A stretch of DNA of 64,000 bases, from contig NZ_FNIM01000008.1 in the NCBI RefSeq assembly GCF_900103885.1, positions 1-64,000 on the forward strand. The letters run 5' to 3'. Made by a program: the position numbers and the translations under genes. The notes under the pieces are model-generated. The model had not been told where the DNA came from. It saw nothing but the letters and a program-made list of their open reading frames with translations, and did not search any database. Source of the stretch: Actinomyces ruminicola (lineage in GTDB: Bacteria > Actinomycetota > Actinomycetes > Actinomycetales > Actinomycetaceae). Positions 22,002 through 31,449 of the stretch are shown here, in pieces; position 1 is the first letter of the stretch, and every line of letters begins with the position of its first letter.

Positions 22002-22645
22002 CCACCCCGGACTCGGCCCCCGCCCGGCTGCCCGTACCCGTGCCGGAGGAGGATCTGCGCGCCGCCGTCGAGGCGGTGCTGGTGGTTGCCGACGAGCCGG
22101 TCACCGCGGCCGCCCTGGCCGCCGCCCTCGACCGGGAGGAGACCGCCGTCGAGGCGGTGCTGGAGTCCCTCGCCGCCGAGTACGCGGGTGAGCGGTCCGC
22201 TGAGGACGGAGGAGCCCAAGCCGACGCCCGGGCCCGCGGCTTCGTGCTGCGCCGCGCCGCCGGCGGTTGGCGGCTGGCCTCCGCCCCCCGGTTCAGCGAG
22301 CTGGTGGATCGCTTCGTCGTCGGCGGAGCCACTGCCCGCCTGTCACAGGCCGCCCTGGAGACCCTGGCCGTCATCGCCTACCGGCAGCCCGTGACCCGCG
22401 GCCGGATCGCGGCCATACGCGGCGTCAATGTCGACGGCGTCGTCCGCACGCTGCACGCCCGCGGCCTGATCGAGGAGACGGGCACCGAGCCGTCCGGGGC
22501 CATCCTGTACCGCACCACCGACGAGTTCCTGGAGTACCTGGGCCTGGACTCACTCGACGAGCTGCCGCCCCTGGCCCCCTACCTGCCCGACGCCTCCGCC
22601 CTGGGGGACATCGAAGACGAGATCACCGGGAGAATACTGCCGTGA
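21998..22645 (+). CDS. scpB: Segregation and condensation protein B
   Basis: The 215-residue winged-helix partner of ScpA and SMC in bacterial condensin. Visible marks are LRAAVEAVLVVADEPVTAAALA near the start and the highly conserved QAALETLAVIAYRQPVTRGR followed by IRGVNVDGVVRTL. Overlaps of 4 bases on both sides (ATGA with scpA; GTGA with rluB) point to one operon. Confidence 0.95.
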   Translation: MTTPDSAPARLPVPVPEEDLRAAVEAVLVVADEPVTAAALAAALDREETAVEAVLESLAAEYAGERSAEDGGAQADARARGFVLRRAAGGWRLASAPRFSELVDRFVVGGATARLSQAALETLAVIAYRQPVTRGRIAAIRGVNVDGVVRTLHARGLIEETGTEPSGAILYRTTDEFLEYLGLDSLDELPPLAPYLPDASALGDIEDEITGRILP

Positions 22646-23592
22646 ATGCGAGCAAGGACAACAGCGCCGAGCGCGCGGACGCCGTGCTGGACTTTGGCGC
22701 CGAGGAGTTCTACGACGCCGACGACCTGGAGGAGATCGGCTACGAAGCCGATGCGCAGGCCGAGGCGGCAGGCGCAAGCACGGCCGGGGCGCAGGCGCCG
22801 CAGCCGGAGGATCCCTACGTGGTCGGCGGGCAGCGACTGCAGAAGGTGCTCGCCCGCGCCGGCGTCGGTTCGCGGCGCGTGTGCGAGCAGCTGATCGCGG
22901 CCGGGCGGGTGAGCGTGGATGGAGTGCGGGTGACCGAGCCCGGGGTCCGCGTGGACCCGGCTACCCAGGACATCCGCGTGGACGGCTCCCGGGTGCTGAC
23001 CGACCCCGACGTCATCACCGTCATGCTGCACAAGCCCGCCGGCGTGGTCACCACCATGGAGGACCCCGAGGGGCGCCCCACCGTAGCCGAGTACGCCGAC
23101 CGCTACCTGTCCGAGCACGCCGAGCAGCTGGGCGGAGCGGAGAAGGCGGCCGCCCTGCGGCTGGTGCACGTGGGCCGCCTGGACGCGGACACTGAGGGGC
23201 TGCTGCTGCTGTCCAACGACGGCGAGCTCACCCACCGGCTCACCCACCCCAGCTATGAGGTGCCCAAGACCTATGTGGCGGTGGTGAAGGGGCACGTCGC
23301 CGCCGGACTGCCGCGCCGACTGCGGCGCGGCGTTGAACTGGAGGACGGGCCGATCGCCGCGGACCGGGCAGTGGTCAAGGAGGCCGGTCCGGACGCCTCG
23401 ATCGTGGAGGTCACCCTGCACTCGGGCCGCAATCGGATCGTGCGCCGCATGCTGGCAGCGGTCGGCCACCCCGTCATTCGCCTGTCCCGCACCCGGCTCG
23501 GACCATTGACGCTGGGAAACCTGCGGCCGGGCGCCATGCGGGCGCTTACCGGCGCGGAGGTCAGCGCCCTGCAGCAGGAGGTGGGACTGTGA
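22642..23592 (+). CDS. rluB: Large-subunit rRNA pseudouridine synthase, RsuA/RluB type
   Basis: The 316-residue enzyme has an acidic 55-residue tail, an S4 RNA-binding domain (RLQKVLARAGVGSRRVCEQ), and the catalytic block GRLDADTEGLLLLSNDGELT with the active aspartate. The late motif GRNRIVRRMLAAVGHPV is typical. RluB modifies helix 89 of 23S rRNA in E. coli; the exact target here is inferred. The GTG start at 22642 overlaps the scpB stop. The frame is open far upstream, but that part is a shadow of scpB. Confidence 0.93.
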   Translation: MNASKDNSAERADAVLDFGAEEFYDADDLEEIGYEADAQAEAAGASTAGAQAPQPEDPYVVGGQRLQKVLARAGVGSRRVCEQLIAAGRVSVDGVRVTEPGVRVDPATQDIRVDGSRVLTDPDVITVMLHKPAGVVTTMEDPEGRPTVAEYADRYLSEHAEQLGGAEKAAALRLVHVGRLDADTEGLLLLSNDGELTHRLTHPSYEVPKTYVAVVKGHVAAGLPRRLRRGVELEDGPIAADRAVVKEAGPDASIVEVTLHSGRNRIVRRMLAAVGHPVIRLSRTRLGPLTLGNLRPGAMRALTGAEVSALQQEVGL

Positions 23593-24752
23593 GCGCCGCC
23601 GGAAACCCGTCAGCTCCGCTGGCAACCCGGGGGCCGGTGCTGGTGGTCGGCACCGGCCTGCTGGGCACCTCCTTGGCGCTGGCGCTCACGGCCGCCGGGA
23701 TTGAGGTGCAGCTGGCCGACACCTCGCCCACCTCCCTGGCGCTGGCCCGCGACATGGGGGCGGGGCGCGTTCGCGACGAGTACAGCTCCGAGCCGGCGCT
23801 GATCGTGGTGGCCACCCCGCCGGACGTGACCGCGCAGGTTGTGCTGCGTGAGTTGACGGCCCACCCGGGCGCGGTGGTCACGGACGTGGCGAGCGTCAAG
23901 GCGCGCATCGCCGCCGAGGTGCGCCGCCATGGCGGGCCGGAGGCGCGCCGCTACGTCGGTTCTCACCCCATGGCCGGCCGGGAGCGCTCCGGTGCCGCCG
24001 CTGCCGACTCCGACCTGTTCGCCGGCCGCCCCTGGGTGGTGGTTGCGGACGGGGCGGCCCCCGACGCCGAACTGGCCGTGCGCAACCTGGCAGTCGACGT
24101 CGGTGCCACGCCGGTGCGTATGAATGCCGCCGAGCACGACGCCGCCGTGGCCGCCGTCAGCCACGTGCCCCAACTGGTCAGCTCCCTGCTGGCCGCCCGG
24201 CTGGAGACCATCCCCGAGAACGCCTTGGGCCTGGCCGGGCAGGGGCTGCGGGACACCACCCGCATCGCCGCCTCCGACCCCAGGCTGTGGTCGGCCATCG
24301 TGGTCGGCAACGCCGGACCGGTGGTGGGCATGCTGCGTCGGCTGCGGGAGGACCTGGACGCCCTGATCGCCGGGATCGAGCCGGCCGCCGTCGACCCGGC
24401 CGACCCCGCCTACACCGCCGCGGGGGACGCCGCCACCATTGCCCCCGGCGCCGTCGGCGCCATCACCGACGTCATGACTCGCGGCAACGCCGGGCAGGCG
24501 CGCATTCCCGGCAAGCACGGCGGGGCGCCGCGCCGTTACACGCAGGTGCAGGTGCTCGTGCCCGACTCCGCCGGCTCGCTGGGCCGTCTGTTCGCCGACG
24601 TGGGCGAGGCGGGCGTCAACATCGAGGACTTCGCCATGGAGCACTCGCCGGGGCAGAGCGCCGGACTGGCGATGCTCTCGGTCATGCCGGCCGCCGCGCA
24701 GGGGCTGGAGGAGGCCCTGGACGCCCGCGGCTGGCGCGTGGTCGTGGCCTGA
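23589..24752 (+). CDS. tyrA: Prephenate dehydrogenase with C-terminal ACT-like domain
   Basis: The 387-residue enzyme oxidises prephenate to 4-hydroxyphenylpyruvate in tyrosine synthesis. The NAD site is VLVVGTGLLGTSLALALTAA (near 17-36), with SHPMAGRERSGAAAA and AVAAVSHVPQLVSSLLAARL in the substrate domain. From about 310 an ACT-like fold (YTQVQVLVPDSAGSLGRLFA) could sense tyrosine. The GTG overlaps the rluB stop by 4 bases. It belongs to the xerD-to-cmk run. Confidence 0.92.
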   Translation: MSAAGNPSAPLATRGPVLVVGTGLLGTSLALALTAAGIEVQLADTSPTSLALARDMGAGRVRDEYSSEPALIVVATPPDVTAQVVLRELTAHPGAVVTDVASVKARIAAEVRRHGGPEARRYVGSHPMAGRERSGAAAADSDLFAGRPWVVVADGAAPDAELAVRNLAVDVGATPVRMNAAEHDAAVAAVSHVPQLVSSLLAARLETIPENALGLAGQGLRDTTRIAASDPRLWSAIVVGNAGPVVGMLRRLREDLDALIAGIEPAAVDPADPAYTAAGDAATIAPGAVGAITDVMTRGNAGQARIPGKHGGAPRRYTQVQVLVPDSAGSLGRLFADVGEAGVNIEDFAMEHSPGQSAGLAMLSVMPAAAQGLEEALDARGWRVVVA

Positions 24753-24764
24753 CGGCGGTGCAGC

Positions 24765-25700
24765 ATGCGCATCCTGATCATCGGGGCGGGAGTGATCGGC
24801 CTGAGCTACGGCTGGCTGCTCAGCCGAGACCACCAGGTGGTGGTCATGGCCCGCCCGCATCGTGCGGAGCAGCTGCGAGCCGGCGTGCAGATGCGGCTGC
24901 ACCGTGCCGGCGGCGGGCGGCGGGGCAGGCCGTCCCTGGTCGGCCGGTTCCGGCCCGGGGTGGTCGACGAGCCCGTCGACGCCGACCTGGCACTGGTGGC
25001 GGTGGACCGCACCCGCTTGGGCGAGCTGCTTCCCATGCTTGAGCCGCTGGCAGGAAGCACGCCGCTGCTGTTCATGCTCAACCACTGGGACATCGTCGGG
25101 GAGGTGTCCTCGTGGCTGGCTCCCGGGCACTACTGTGTCGGCTTTCCCGGCCAGATCGGGGGCGGGCATACCGCGGAGGGGATCGAGGCGACGCTCTTCG
25201 ACCGGGGCACGCGCCTGGAGGCCGGCGCTCGGGGCAGGCGCGCGCTCCTGGACCGGATCGACTCGGCGCTGGCGGCGGCGGGGCTGAAGGTAAAGCGGGA
25301 GCGGGACATGCCCGGCTGGCTCGCCGTGCACTACCTGCAGCAGTCGCTCACGCTCGGCCCGCTGCTGGAGGCCGGCGGCTACGACCGGTTGTGCGCCGAT
25401 GACGCCGCGTTAAGACGCATGGTGCTGGCTCTGCGCGAGGGCGTGGCCGTATGCCGGGCGCGGGGGATTGCCACCGGACGGATCCCGCCCGCGCCGTTGT
25501 TGCGGCTTCCGGTGGGGATGGTTGCCGCGGGCCTGGGCCGCATGTTCTCCCAGGACGACACGCGCCGCATGGTGCTGGCGCATCTGGCTCACGGCCGCGC
25601 CGAGTGGCGGGCCGGATTCTTCGAGGTGCTGGCGGCGGGCAGACGGCTCGGGGTGCCCATGCCGATATGGGACAGCTACTCCTCCCTGGTGGCGGGCTGA
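24765..25700 (+). CDS. Ketopantoate reductase-like oxidoreductase
   Basis: This 311-residue protein begins with MRILIIGAGVIGLSYGWLLS, the nucleotide-binding start of the ApbA/PanE family, followed by the C-terminal helical domain (WLAVHYLQQSLTLGPLLEAGG). It should be an NADPH-dependent reductase. I cannot say that ketopantoate is the substrate: members of this superfamily differ widely, and the lysine/glutamate catalytic pair is not evident by eye. It starts 12 bases after tyrA, so it is probably co-transcribed. Confidence 0.75.
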   Translation: MRILIIGAGVIGLSYGWLLSRDHQVVVMARPHRAEQLRAGVQMRLHRAGGGRRGRPSLVGRFRPGVVDEPVDADLALVAVDRTRLGELLPMLEPLAGSTPLLFMLNHWDIVGEVSSWLAPGHYCVGFPGQIGGGHTAEGIEATLFDRGTRLEAGARGRRALLDRIDSALAAAGLKVKRERDMPGWLAVHYLQQSLTLGPLLEAGGYDRLCADDAALRRMVLALREGVAVCRARGIATGRIPPAPLLRLPVGMVAAGLGRMFSQDDTRRMVLAHLAHGRAEWRAGFFEVLAAGRRLGVPMPIWDSYSSLVAG

Positions 25701-25833
25701 ATCCGAGGCCGCGGGGCTGTGGGCGGACTCATCCGAGGCAGATCCGCGCCCGGCCGCATGATTGTGCGACGCTTACCCCCTGAGGCCGACCGGAGCTCGC
25801 CGGGGTTCGCCGGGCCGACAGTTGGAGGAGCAC

Positions 25834-27993
25834 ATGGGAATCGTCGTCGCCATTGACGGGCCGTCCGGGTCCGGCAAGTCCACGGTGTCCAAGCGGGTTG
25901 CCACCGCGCTGGGGCTGGCCTACCTGGACACCGGCGCCATGTACCGGGCGGCCGCCTGGTGGTGTGAGCGCATCGGCATCGACCTGGACGACGCCGAAGC
26001 CGTTACCCACGCCGTGCAGGCCATGCCGCTGGTGATGGGACTGGATCCCGAGGCGCCGGGAGTGACCTGCGATGGCGTGGACATCGCCGAGGCGATCCGC
26101 GAACCGCACGTGTCCACCGTGGTGTCCAAGGTTGCCACCAACCTGGACGTGCGCGCCGAAATGGCGCGCCTGCAGCGGGAGATCATCCGCGCCGAGGCGA
26201 GCGGTCTGTCCGGATCCTTCTCCTGCGGCGCCGGCATCATTGCCGAGGGCCGCGACATCACCACCGTCGTCGCCCCCGACGCCGACGTGCGCCTGCTGCT
26301 GACCGCCAGCGAGCAGGCCCGGCTGGCCCGCCGCGGCGCCGACCTGGACGCCGCCGGCAAGACCGTTGACGCCGCCGCCCTGCGCGATCAGGTGGTGCGC
26401 CGCGACCGCGACGACGCCACCGTCTCCCAGTTCCTCACCGCTCCCGAGGGCGTCACCGTGGTGGATACCTCGAACCTGACGCTGGAGCAGACCGTCGCCC
26501 GCGTCACCGAGCTGGTGGAACAGGCGCGTGCCGAGGCCACCGAGCGCGAGCAACTGGAGGAGGCGCGGGCCGACGCCCTGCGCTCGGGCCTGGACGACTA
26601 CGAGCTCGATGAGGCGGACCGGGCGCTGCTGGCGGGGGAGGCGATCCCCGCCGCCGAGACGGGCCTGGACGCGGGCCTGCCGGTGCTGGCCGTCGTCGGC
26701 CGTCCGAACGTGGGCAAGTCCACGCTCGTCAACCGGGTGCTGGGCCGGCGGGAGGCTGTGGTGCAGGACGTGCCCGGGGTGACCCGCGACCGCGTCTCCT
26801 ACCCGGCCGAGTGGGCGGGCAAGCGCTTCACCATCGTCGACACCGGCGGCTGGGAGATCGACGTGGCCGGGCTGGACGCCGCCGTCGCCGCCCAGGCCGA
26901 GGCCGCCGTGGACCTGGCCGACGCGGTGCTGCTGGTGGTGGACGCCCGCGTCGGCGTCACCGAGGCGGACGACCGGATCGTCAAGATGCTGCGCCGCTCC
27001 GGCAAGCCGGTGGTGCTGGCCGCCAACAAGGTCGACTCGCCCGTGCAGGAGGGCGACGCCGCCGCCCTGTGGGCCCTGGGCCTGGGGGAGCCCTACGCCG
27101 TCTCCGCACTGCACGGCCGCGGCAGCGGGGAGCTGCTGGACGCCGCCGTCGCCATCCTGCCGGAGGTGTCAGCCGTGGCCGGGCCGGAGCGCAGCGACGA
27201 CCTGCACCGCATCGCCCTGGTGGGGCGCCCCAACGTCGGCAAGTCCTCCCTGCTGAACCAGCTCGCCGGCAGCGAGCGGGTGGTGGTCAATGAGCTGGCC
27301 GGCACCACGCGCGACCCGGTGGACGAGGTCGTCGAGTTCGACGGCCGCCAGTGGGTGCTGGTGGACACCGCCGGCATCCGGCGGCGCATCCGTCAGGCGC
27401 GCGGCGCCGACTACTACGCGGTGCTGCGCACCCAGGGGGCCGTGGAGAAGGCCGAGGTGGGGGTGGTGCTGCTGGACGCCTCCGAGGCCATCACCGAGCA
27501 GGACATCCGCGTGATCCAGCAGGTGGTGGATGCCGGGCGCGCCCTGGTGATCGTCAACAACAAGTGGGACCTGGTGGACGAGGACCGCCGCAAGCAGCTG
27601 GAGTGGGAGGCGGATCACGAGCTCGCCCACGTGGACTGGGCTCCGCGTATCAACCTCTCCGCCCGCACCGGCTGGCACACCAACCGGCTGGCGCGCGCCC
27701 TGGACACGGCCCTGGCCGGCTGGAACACGCGCGTGCCCACGGGAAGACTGAACGCCTTCCTGGGTGAGCTGCAGGCGGCCACGCCGCATCCCGTGCGGGG
27801 CGGCAAGCAGCCGCGCATCCTCTTCGCCACCCAGGTGCAGGCCGCCCCGCCGCGCATCGTCATCTTCACCACCGGCTTCCTGGACGCGGGCTACCGGCGC
27901 TTCATCGAGAACCGGCTGCGCGAGGAGTTCGGCTTCGTCGGCACCCCCATCCAGATCGGCGTGCGCGTGCGCGAGCGCCGTCAGCGGCGCTGA
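25834..27993 (+). CDS. cmk-der: Cytidylate kinase - GTPase Der fusion
   Basis: This 719-residue fusion has two parts. Residues 1-225 are CMP kinase: [20 protein letters not shown], then LDTGAMYRA and [20 protein letters not shown]. From about 285 the ribosome-assembly GTPase Der follows, with two G domains ([26 protein letters not shown]; then [26 protein letters not shown]) and a KH-like end. The linker (about 225-280) is charged and helical. The same fusion is known from bifidobacteria and relatives. The ATG follows GTTGGAGGAG. Both halves keep all nucleotide-binding motifs. Confidence 0.96.
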   Translation: MGIVVAIDGPSGSGKSTVSKRVATALGLAYLDTGAMYRAAAWWCERIGIDLDDAEAVTHAVQAMPLVMGLDPEAPGVTCDGVDIAEAIREPHVSTVVSKVATNLDVRAEMARLQREIIRAEASGLSGSFSCGAGIIAEGRDITTVVAPDADVRLLLTASEQARLARRGADLDAAGKTVDAAALRDQVVRRDRDDATVSQFLTAPEGVTVVDTSNLTLEQTVARVTELVEQARAEATEREQLEEARADALRSGLDDYELDEADRALLAGEAIPAAETGLDAGLPVLAVVGRPNVGKSTLVNRVLGRREAVVQDVPGVTRDRVSYPAEWAGKRFTIVDTGGWEIDVAGLDAAVAAQAEAAVDLADAVLLVVDARVGVTEADDRIVKMLRRSGKPVVLAANKVDSPVQEGDAAALWALGLGEPYAVSALHGRGSGELLDAAVAILPEVSAVAGPERSDDLHRIALVGRPNVGKSSLLNQLAGSERVVVNELAGTTRDPVDEVVEFDGRQWVLVDTAGIRRRIRQARGADYYAVLRTQGAVEKAEVGVVLLDASEAITEQDIRVIQQVVDAGRALVIVNNKWDLVDEDRRKQLEWEADHELAHVDWAPRINLSARTGWHTNRLARALDTALAGWNTRVPTGRLNAFLGELQAATPHPVRGGKQPRILFATQVQAAPPRIVIFTTGFLDAGYRRFIENRLREEFGFVGTPIQIGVRVRERRQRR

Positions 27994-28034
27994 GGGCGGC
28001 TTCGCCCGGGCGTGAAAGCGCGTCGGGTGTGGCA

Positions 28035-28160
28035 GAATGTCCAGGATCGGCATTAACGCCGGATTAGGCTGCCCGGGCTGATTTCGCATCCGCATGATTC
28101 CAACGATTTCAGAGCTGCGCCTTGAAGCCGCGGGCTCGTTCGTGCCGATTTCGGACATTC
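28035..28160. repeat. 126-bp repeat with inverted ends, copy A
   Basis: The first 24 bases (gaatgtccaggatcggcatt...) and the complement of the last 24 (gaatgtccgaaatcggcacg...) agree at 19 positions. An ungapped second copy of the same length lies at 28930-29055, on the other side of the HEAT-repeat gene. The 19-mer CCGCATGATTCCAACGATT sits at offset 55 in both. It resembles a MITE-like or REP-like element. Confidence 0.75.
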
Positions 28161-28171
28161 CTGCGTTCCAG

Positions 28172-28200
28172 TTGCCCTGCACGCCGTCGCGACGTAGCGT
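28172..28200 (+). promoter_or_regulatory. Promoter of the HEAT-repeat gene
   Basis: TTGCCC (28172-28177), a 17-base spacer and TAGCGT (28195-28200) form a reasonable sigma-70-type promoter just outside repeat A. GGAGG follows before the ATG. Confidence 0.5.
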
Positions 28201-28208
28201 TTGGAGGC

Positions 28209-28910
28209 ATGGTCGACACAACGTTGTGGCTGGCTGAGCTCAAGACATTGGAGGCCGCCGGCTGGCCTGCGTACCTGAACCAGCGCTCGGGGCTTCCCGG
28301 CCCCCGGGCGAACATCGAGTTGATCGCGGTGGTCGCGCGGGCCGCTGATCCAGGCACGATCGAGGAGCTGCTGGCCGACGGCGGTGAGTACACCACTGCG
28401 TGCGCGGCCGCCGCACTGGGCTTCCGGGCGACTGATGAGAAGTTCGAACGGCGGGCGCGTGAGCTGGCCAAAGACGAGCGCTGGCGCGTGCGGGAGGCCG
28501 TCACCATCGGCCTGCAGCTGCTGGGCGACTCCGACCTACAGACACTGTTCTCCCTCGTTCGGGCATGGGCCGACGACGAAGACCCGCTGGTGCAGCGCGC
28601 TGCCGCAGTGGCGATCTGCGAGCCGCGGCTGCTGCGCACCTCCGAGGCCGCACGGATCGCCATTGAGGTGTGCCAGCGCACCACCGACCACTTGATCGCG
28701 CTGCCGGCGCAGGCACGCAAGACCCCTGCGGCCAGGACGCTGCGCAAGTCCCTGGGCTACTGCTGGAGCGTGGCCGTTGCGGCCGACCCCGGCGCGGGCC
28801 TCCCCGTATTCGCGGCGCTCGACGTCGGCGACCCGGACATGGCCTGGATCGTCACCCAGAACCGCCGCAAGAAGCGCCTGGCCAAGCTCTTGGAGGACTC
28901 GCAGCGCTGA
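28209..28910 (+). CDS. HEAT-repeat-like helical protein
   Basis: This 233-residue, all-helical protein has repeating amphipathic units such as YTTACAAAALGFRAT, RWRVREAVTIGLQLLGD and DPLVQRAAAVAICEP. They read as HEAT/ARM-type repeats, similar to alkylpurine glycosylase-like or phycocyanobilin-lyase-like scaffolds. I do not recognise catalytic residues and assign no function. The ATG at 28209 has a GGAGG site at the right distance and a promoter upstream. The gene stands alone between two copies of a 126-bp repeat. A DNA alkylation repair gene (tag) lies next to it on the opposite strand, which is suggestive but not proof of a repair role. Confidence 0.7.
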   Translation: MVDTTLWLAELKTLEAAGWPAYLNQRSGLPGPRANIELIAVVARAADPGTIEELLADGGEYTTACAAAALGFRATDEKFERRARELAKDERWRVREAVTIGLQLLGDSDLQTLFSLVRAWADDEDPLVQRAAAVAICEPRLLRTSEAARIAIEVCQRTTDHLIALPAQARKTPAARTLRKSLGYCWSVAVAADPGAGLPVFAALDVGDPDMAWIVTQNRRKKRLAKLLEDSQR

Positions 28911-28929
28911 CCTTCCACCCGTGTCGGGA

Positions 28930-29055
28930 AACTGTCCCAGATCGGCACAAACGCCGGGTTTGGTTCTCTGTGCCAAATATGAAACCGCATGATTCCAACG
29001 ATTACTGAGCTGCGCCTTGGAGCTGCGGGCTTGTTCGTGCCGATTTCGGACATTC
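28930..29055. repeat. 126-bp repeat with inverted ends, copy B
   Basis: Direct-orientation partner of the repeat at 28035-28160. The right-hand 70 bases are nearly identical between copies, and the left-middle part is more diverged. Its own 24-base ends are also imperfect inverted repeats. It lies between the HEAT-repeat gene and tag. Confidence 0.75.
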
Positions 29056-29117
29056 TGCCTGCCGTGAGGCGATCCAGAGGAGTGATGGTGGTGGGTCGGG
29101 CAACCGCGGGGGACCGC

Positions 29118-29720
29118 TCAGGCCCACACCCCGGATGAGCCGCGCCGCCAGGAGCCCACCAGGTGAGTATCCACGATGCCGATGGCCTCCATGAGTGCGA
29201 ATACCGTCGTCGGGCCGACGAAGCGGAAGCCCAGGCGCTTGAGCCGGCGGGCCAGCGCCTCCGACTCCGGTGAGCGCGTGGGAGTCTCCGCCAGGGTGCG
29301 CGGGGCGGGGGTGGCCGCCGGCCGGTAGGACCACACCAGGCCCGCCAGGCCGCCGTCGACGTCGTCGGCATCCCGCAGGGCAACCGTGGCCCGGGCATTG
29401 CTTATGGTGGCCAACACCTTGGCCCGGTTGCGCACGATCCGGGAATCGGCCAGCAGCCGGGCGACGTCGTCGTCCCCGAAGGCGGCCACCGCCTCCGGCC
29501 GGAAGTCGGCGAAGGCTTCCCGGAAGGCGGGCCGCTTGACCAGGATCGTGCGCCAGGACAGGCCCGACTGGAAGGCCTCCAGGCTGAGCCGCTCGAACAC
29601 GCCGCGTTCGTCGCGCACCGGCATGCCCCACTCGGTGTCGTAGTAGTCGCGCAGCAGCGGATCTCCCGCCGCCCACACCGGCCGCGCCAGGCCGTCCGCG
29701 CCAATCACCAGGTCGCCCAT
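29118..29720 (-). CDS. tag: DNA-3-methyladenine glycosylase I, zinc-site-less
   Basis: Tag removes 3-methyladenine from DNA. The 200-residue product aligns throughout: LRDYYDTEWGMPVRDE, LEAFQSGLSWRTIL (catalytic glutamate and base-contacting Trp), RNRAKVLATISNARA, KRLGFRFVGPTTVFALMEAIG. E. coli Tag holds zinc with Cys4, His17, His175 and Cys179. Here the protein contains no cysteine at all and His17 is Tyr; only the late His (DTHLVGSW) remains, so the zinc snap is lost. The start is an ATG with TACGGT six bases upstream, so the message is probably leaderless, divergent from pgi. Confidence 0.9.
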   Translation of the reverse strand: MGDLVIGADGLARPVWAAGDPLLRDYYDTEWGMPVRDERGVFERLSLEAFQSGLSWRTILVKRPAFREAFADFRPEAVAAFGDDDVARLLADSRIVRNRAKVLATISNARATVALRDADDVDGGLAGLVWSYRPAATPAPRTLAETPTRSPESEALARRLKRLGFRFVGPTTVFALMEAIGIVDTHLVGSWRRGSSGVWA

Positions 29721-29726
29721 GCGGCA

Positions 29727-29732
29727 ACCGTA
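29727..29732 (-). promoter_or_regulatory. -10 element for leaderless tag
   Basis: On the minus strand TACGGT ends six bases before the tag ATG. The divergent pgi promoter lies only 11 bases further on, so the two promoters nearly abut. Confidence 0.45.
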
Positions 29733-29742
29733 GCGGACGGCC

Positions 29743-29748
29743 TAGACT
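29743..29748 (+). promoter_or_regulatory. -10 element for leaderless pgi
   Basis: TAGACT ends six bases before the pgi ATG, with no ribosome binding site between. Confidence 0.5.
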
Positions 29749-29754
29749 GGCCAC

Positions 29755-31419
29755 ATGTCGACAATGCAGACACCGGTTGACCCCACCACCACGCCCGCCT
29801 GGAAGCGCCTCACGGAGCTGCACCAGGCCATGGAGCCCGACCTGCGCGCCTGGTTCGCGCAAGACCCGCAGCGCGCCGAGCGCTACTCCTACGAGATGGG
29901 CGACCTGTTCGTCGACCTGTCCAAGAACTTCCTGACCGATGAGGTCCGCGACGCCCTGGTGGAGCTGGCCGAGGCCGTGGACGTGCCCGGCCGCCGCGAC
30001 GCCATGTTCGCCGGAGAGCACATCAACGTCACCGAGGACCGCGCCGTCCTGCACACCGCCCTGCGCCGCCCCGCCACCGACTCCCTGACCGTGGACGGGC
30101 AGGACGTGGTCGCCGACGTGCACGAGGTTCTGGAGAAGATCTACGCCTTCGCCCGCCGCGTGCGCTCGGGGGAGTGGACCGGCGTGACCGGCAAGCCCAT
30201 TAAGACGGTCGTCAACATCGGCATCGGCGGCAGCGACCTGGGGCCGGTCATGGTCTACGAGGCCCTGCGCCCCTATGTGCGCGACGGCCTGGAGGCCCGC
30301 TTCATCTCCAACATCGACCCCAACGACTGCGCCGAGAAGGTCTCCGACCTGGACCCGGAGACCACCCTGTTCATCATCGCCTCCAAGACCTTCACCACCC
30401 TGGAGACCCTCACCAACGCCCGCATGGCCCGCACCTGGCTGCTGGAGGCGCTGGCAGCGCGCGGCATCAGCACCGACGGCGCCGTCGCCAAGCACTTCGT
30501 GGCCGTGTCCACCGCCCTGGACAAGGTGGAGGCCTTCGGCATCGACCCCGCCAACGCCTTCGGCTTCTGGAACTGGGTGGGCGGCCGCTACTCGGTGGAC
30601 TCCGCCGTCGGCACCGTGCTGGCCGTGACCGTCGGCCCGGAGAACTTCGCCGACTTCCTGTCCGGCTTCCACGCCGTAGACGAGCACTTCGCCACCAAGG
30701 CGCCGGCGGAGAACGTGCCCATGCTCATGGGCCTGCTCAACGTCTGGTACGTGAACTTCTTCCAGGCCGCCTCGCACGCGGTGCTGCCCTACGCCCAGTA
30801 CCTGCACCGCTTCCCGGCCTACCTGCAGCAGCTGACCATGGAGTCCAACGGCAAGTCCGTGCGCTGGGACGGCAGCCCCGTGGTGGCCGACACCGGCGAG
30901 ATCTTCTGGGGCGAGCCCGGCACCAACGGCCAGCACGCCTTCTTCCAGCTGCTCCACCAGGGCACCCGGCTGATCCCCGCCGACTTCATCACCGTGGCCA
31001 ACCCGGCCCACCCGGTCAAGGACGGCGAGGTGGACGTGCACGAGCTGCTGCTGTCCAACTACCTGGCCCAGACCGCCGCCCTCGCCTTCGGCAAGACCGC
31101 CGAGGAGGTGCGCGCCGAGGGCACCCCGGAGGCGATCGTCCCGGCCCGCGTGTTCACCGGCAACCGGCCCACGACGTCGATCCTCGCCCCGGCCCTCACC
31201 CCCGCCGTGGTGGGGCAGCTGATCGCCCTGTACGAGCACATCACCTTCACCGAGGGCATCGTGTGGGGCATCGACTCCTTCGACCAGTGGGGCGTGGAGC
31301 TCGGCAAGAAGCTCGCCCTGGAGATCGCCCCGGCCGTGCAGGGCGACGAGTCCGCCTACGCCGCCCAGGACGCCTCCACCCGGCAGCTGATCGACCGCTA
31401 CCGCGGGCTGCGTCACTGA
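29755..31419 (+). CDS. pgi: Glucose-6-phosphate isomerase
   Basis: The 554-residue enzyme interconverts glucose and fructose 6-phosphates. Both family signatures are present: [15 protein letters not shown] (near 153) and the C-terminal [20 protein letters not shown]. Catalytic residues appear in [11 protein letters not shown] and [15 protein letters not shown]. The transcript seems to begin at or close to the ATG. It feeds both glycolysis and, with zwf near 62 kb, the pentose phosphate pathway. Confidence 0.98.
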   Translation: MSTMQTPVDPTTTPAWKRLTELHQAMEPDLRAWFAQDPQRAERYSYEMGDLFVDLSKNFLTDEVRDALVELAEAVDVPGRRDAMFAGEHINVTEDRAVLHTALRRPATDSLTVDGQDVVADVHEVLEKIYAFARRVRSGEWTGVTGKPIKTVVNIGIGGSDLGPVMVYEALRPYVRDGLEARFISNIDPNDCAEKVSDLDPETTLFIIASKTFTTLETLTNARMARTWLLEALAARGISTDGAVAKHFVAVSTALDKVEAFGIDPANAFGFWNWVGGRYSVDSAVGTVLAVTVGPENFADFLSGFHAVDEHFATKAPAENVPMLMGLLNVWYVNFFQAASHAVLPYAQYLHRFPAYLQQLTMESNGKSVRWDGSPVVADTGEIFWGEPGTNGQHAFFQLLHQGTRLIPADFITVANPAHPVKDGEVDVHELLLSNYLAQTAALAFGKTAEEVRAEGTPEAIVPARVFTGNRPTTSILAPALTPAVVGQLIALYEHITFTEGIVWGIDSFDQWGVELGKKLALEIAPAVQGDESAYAAQDASTRQLIDRYRGLRH

Positions 31420-31449
31420 CGCGGTGCCGGACCGTGTAGGGGCACTGCC

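Noticed and set aside
27994-28208. Extending the HEAT-repeat gene to an earlier start at 28122
   Set aside because: That start lies within the 126-bp repeat and lacks a ribosome site; ATG 28209 has both promoter and GGAGG.
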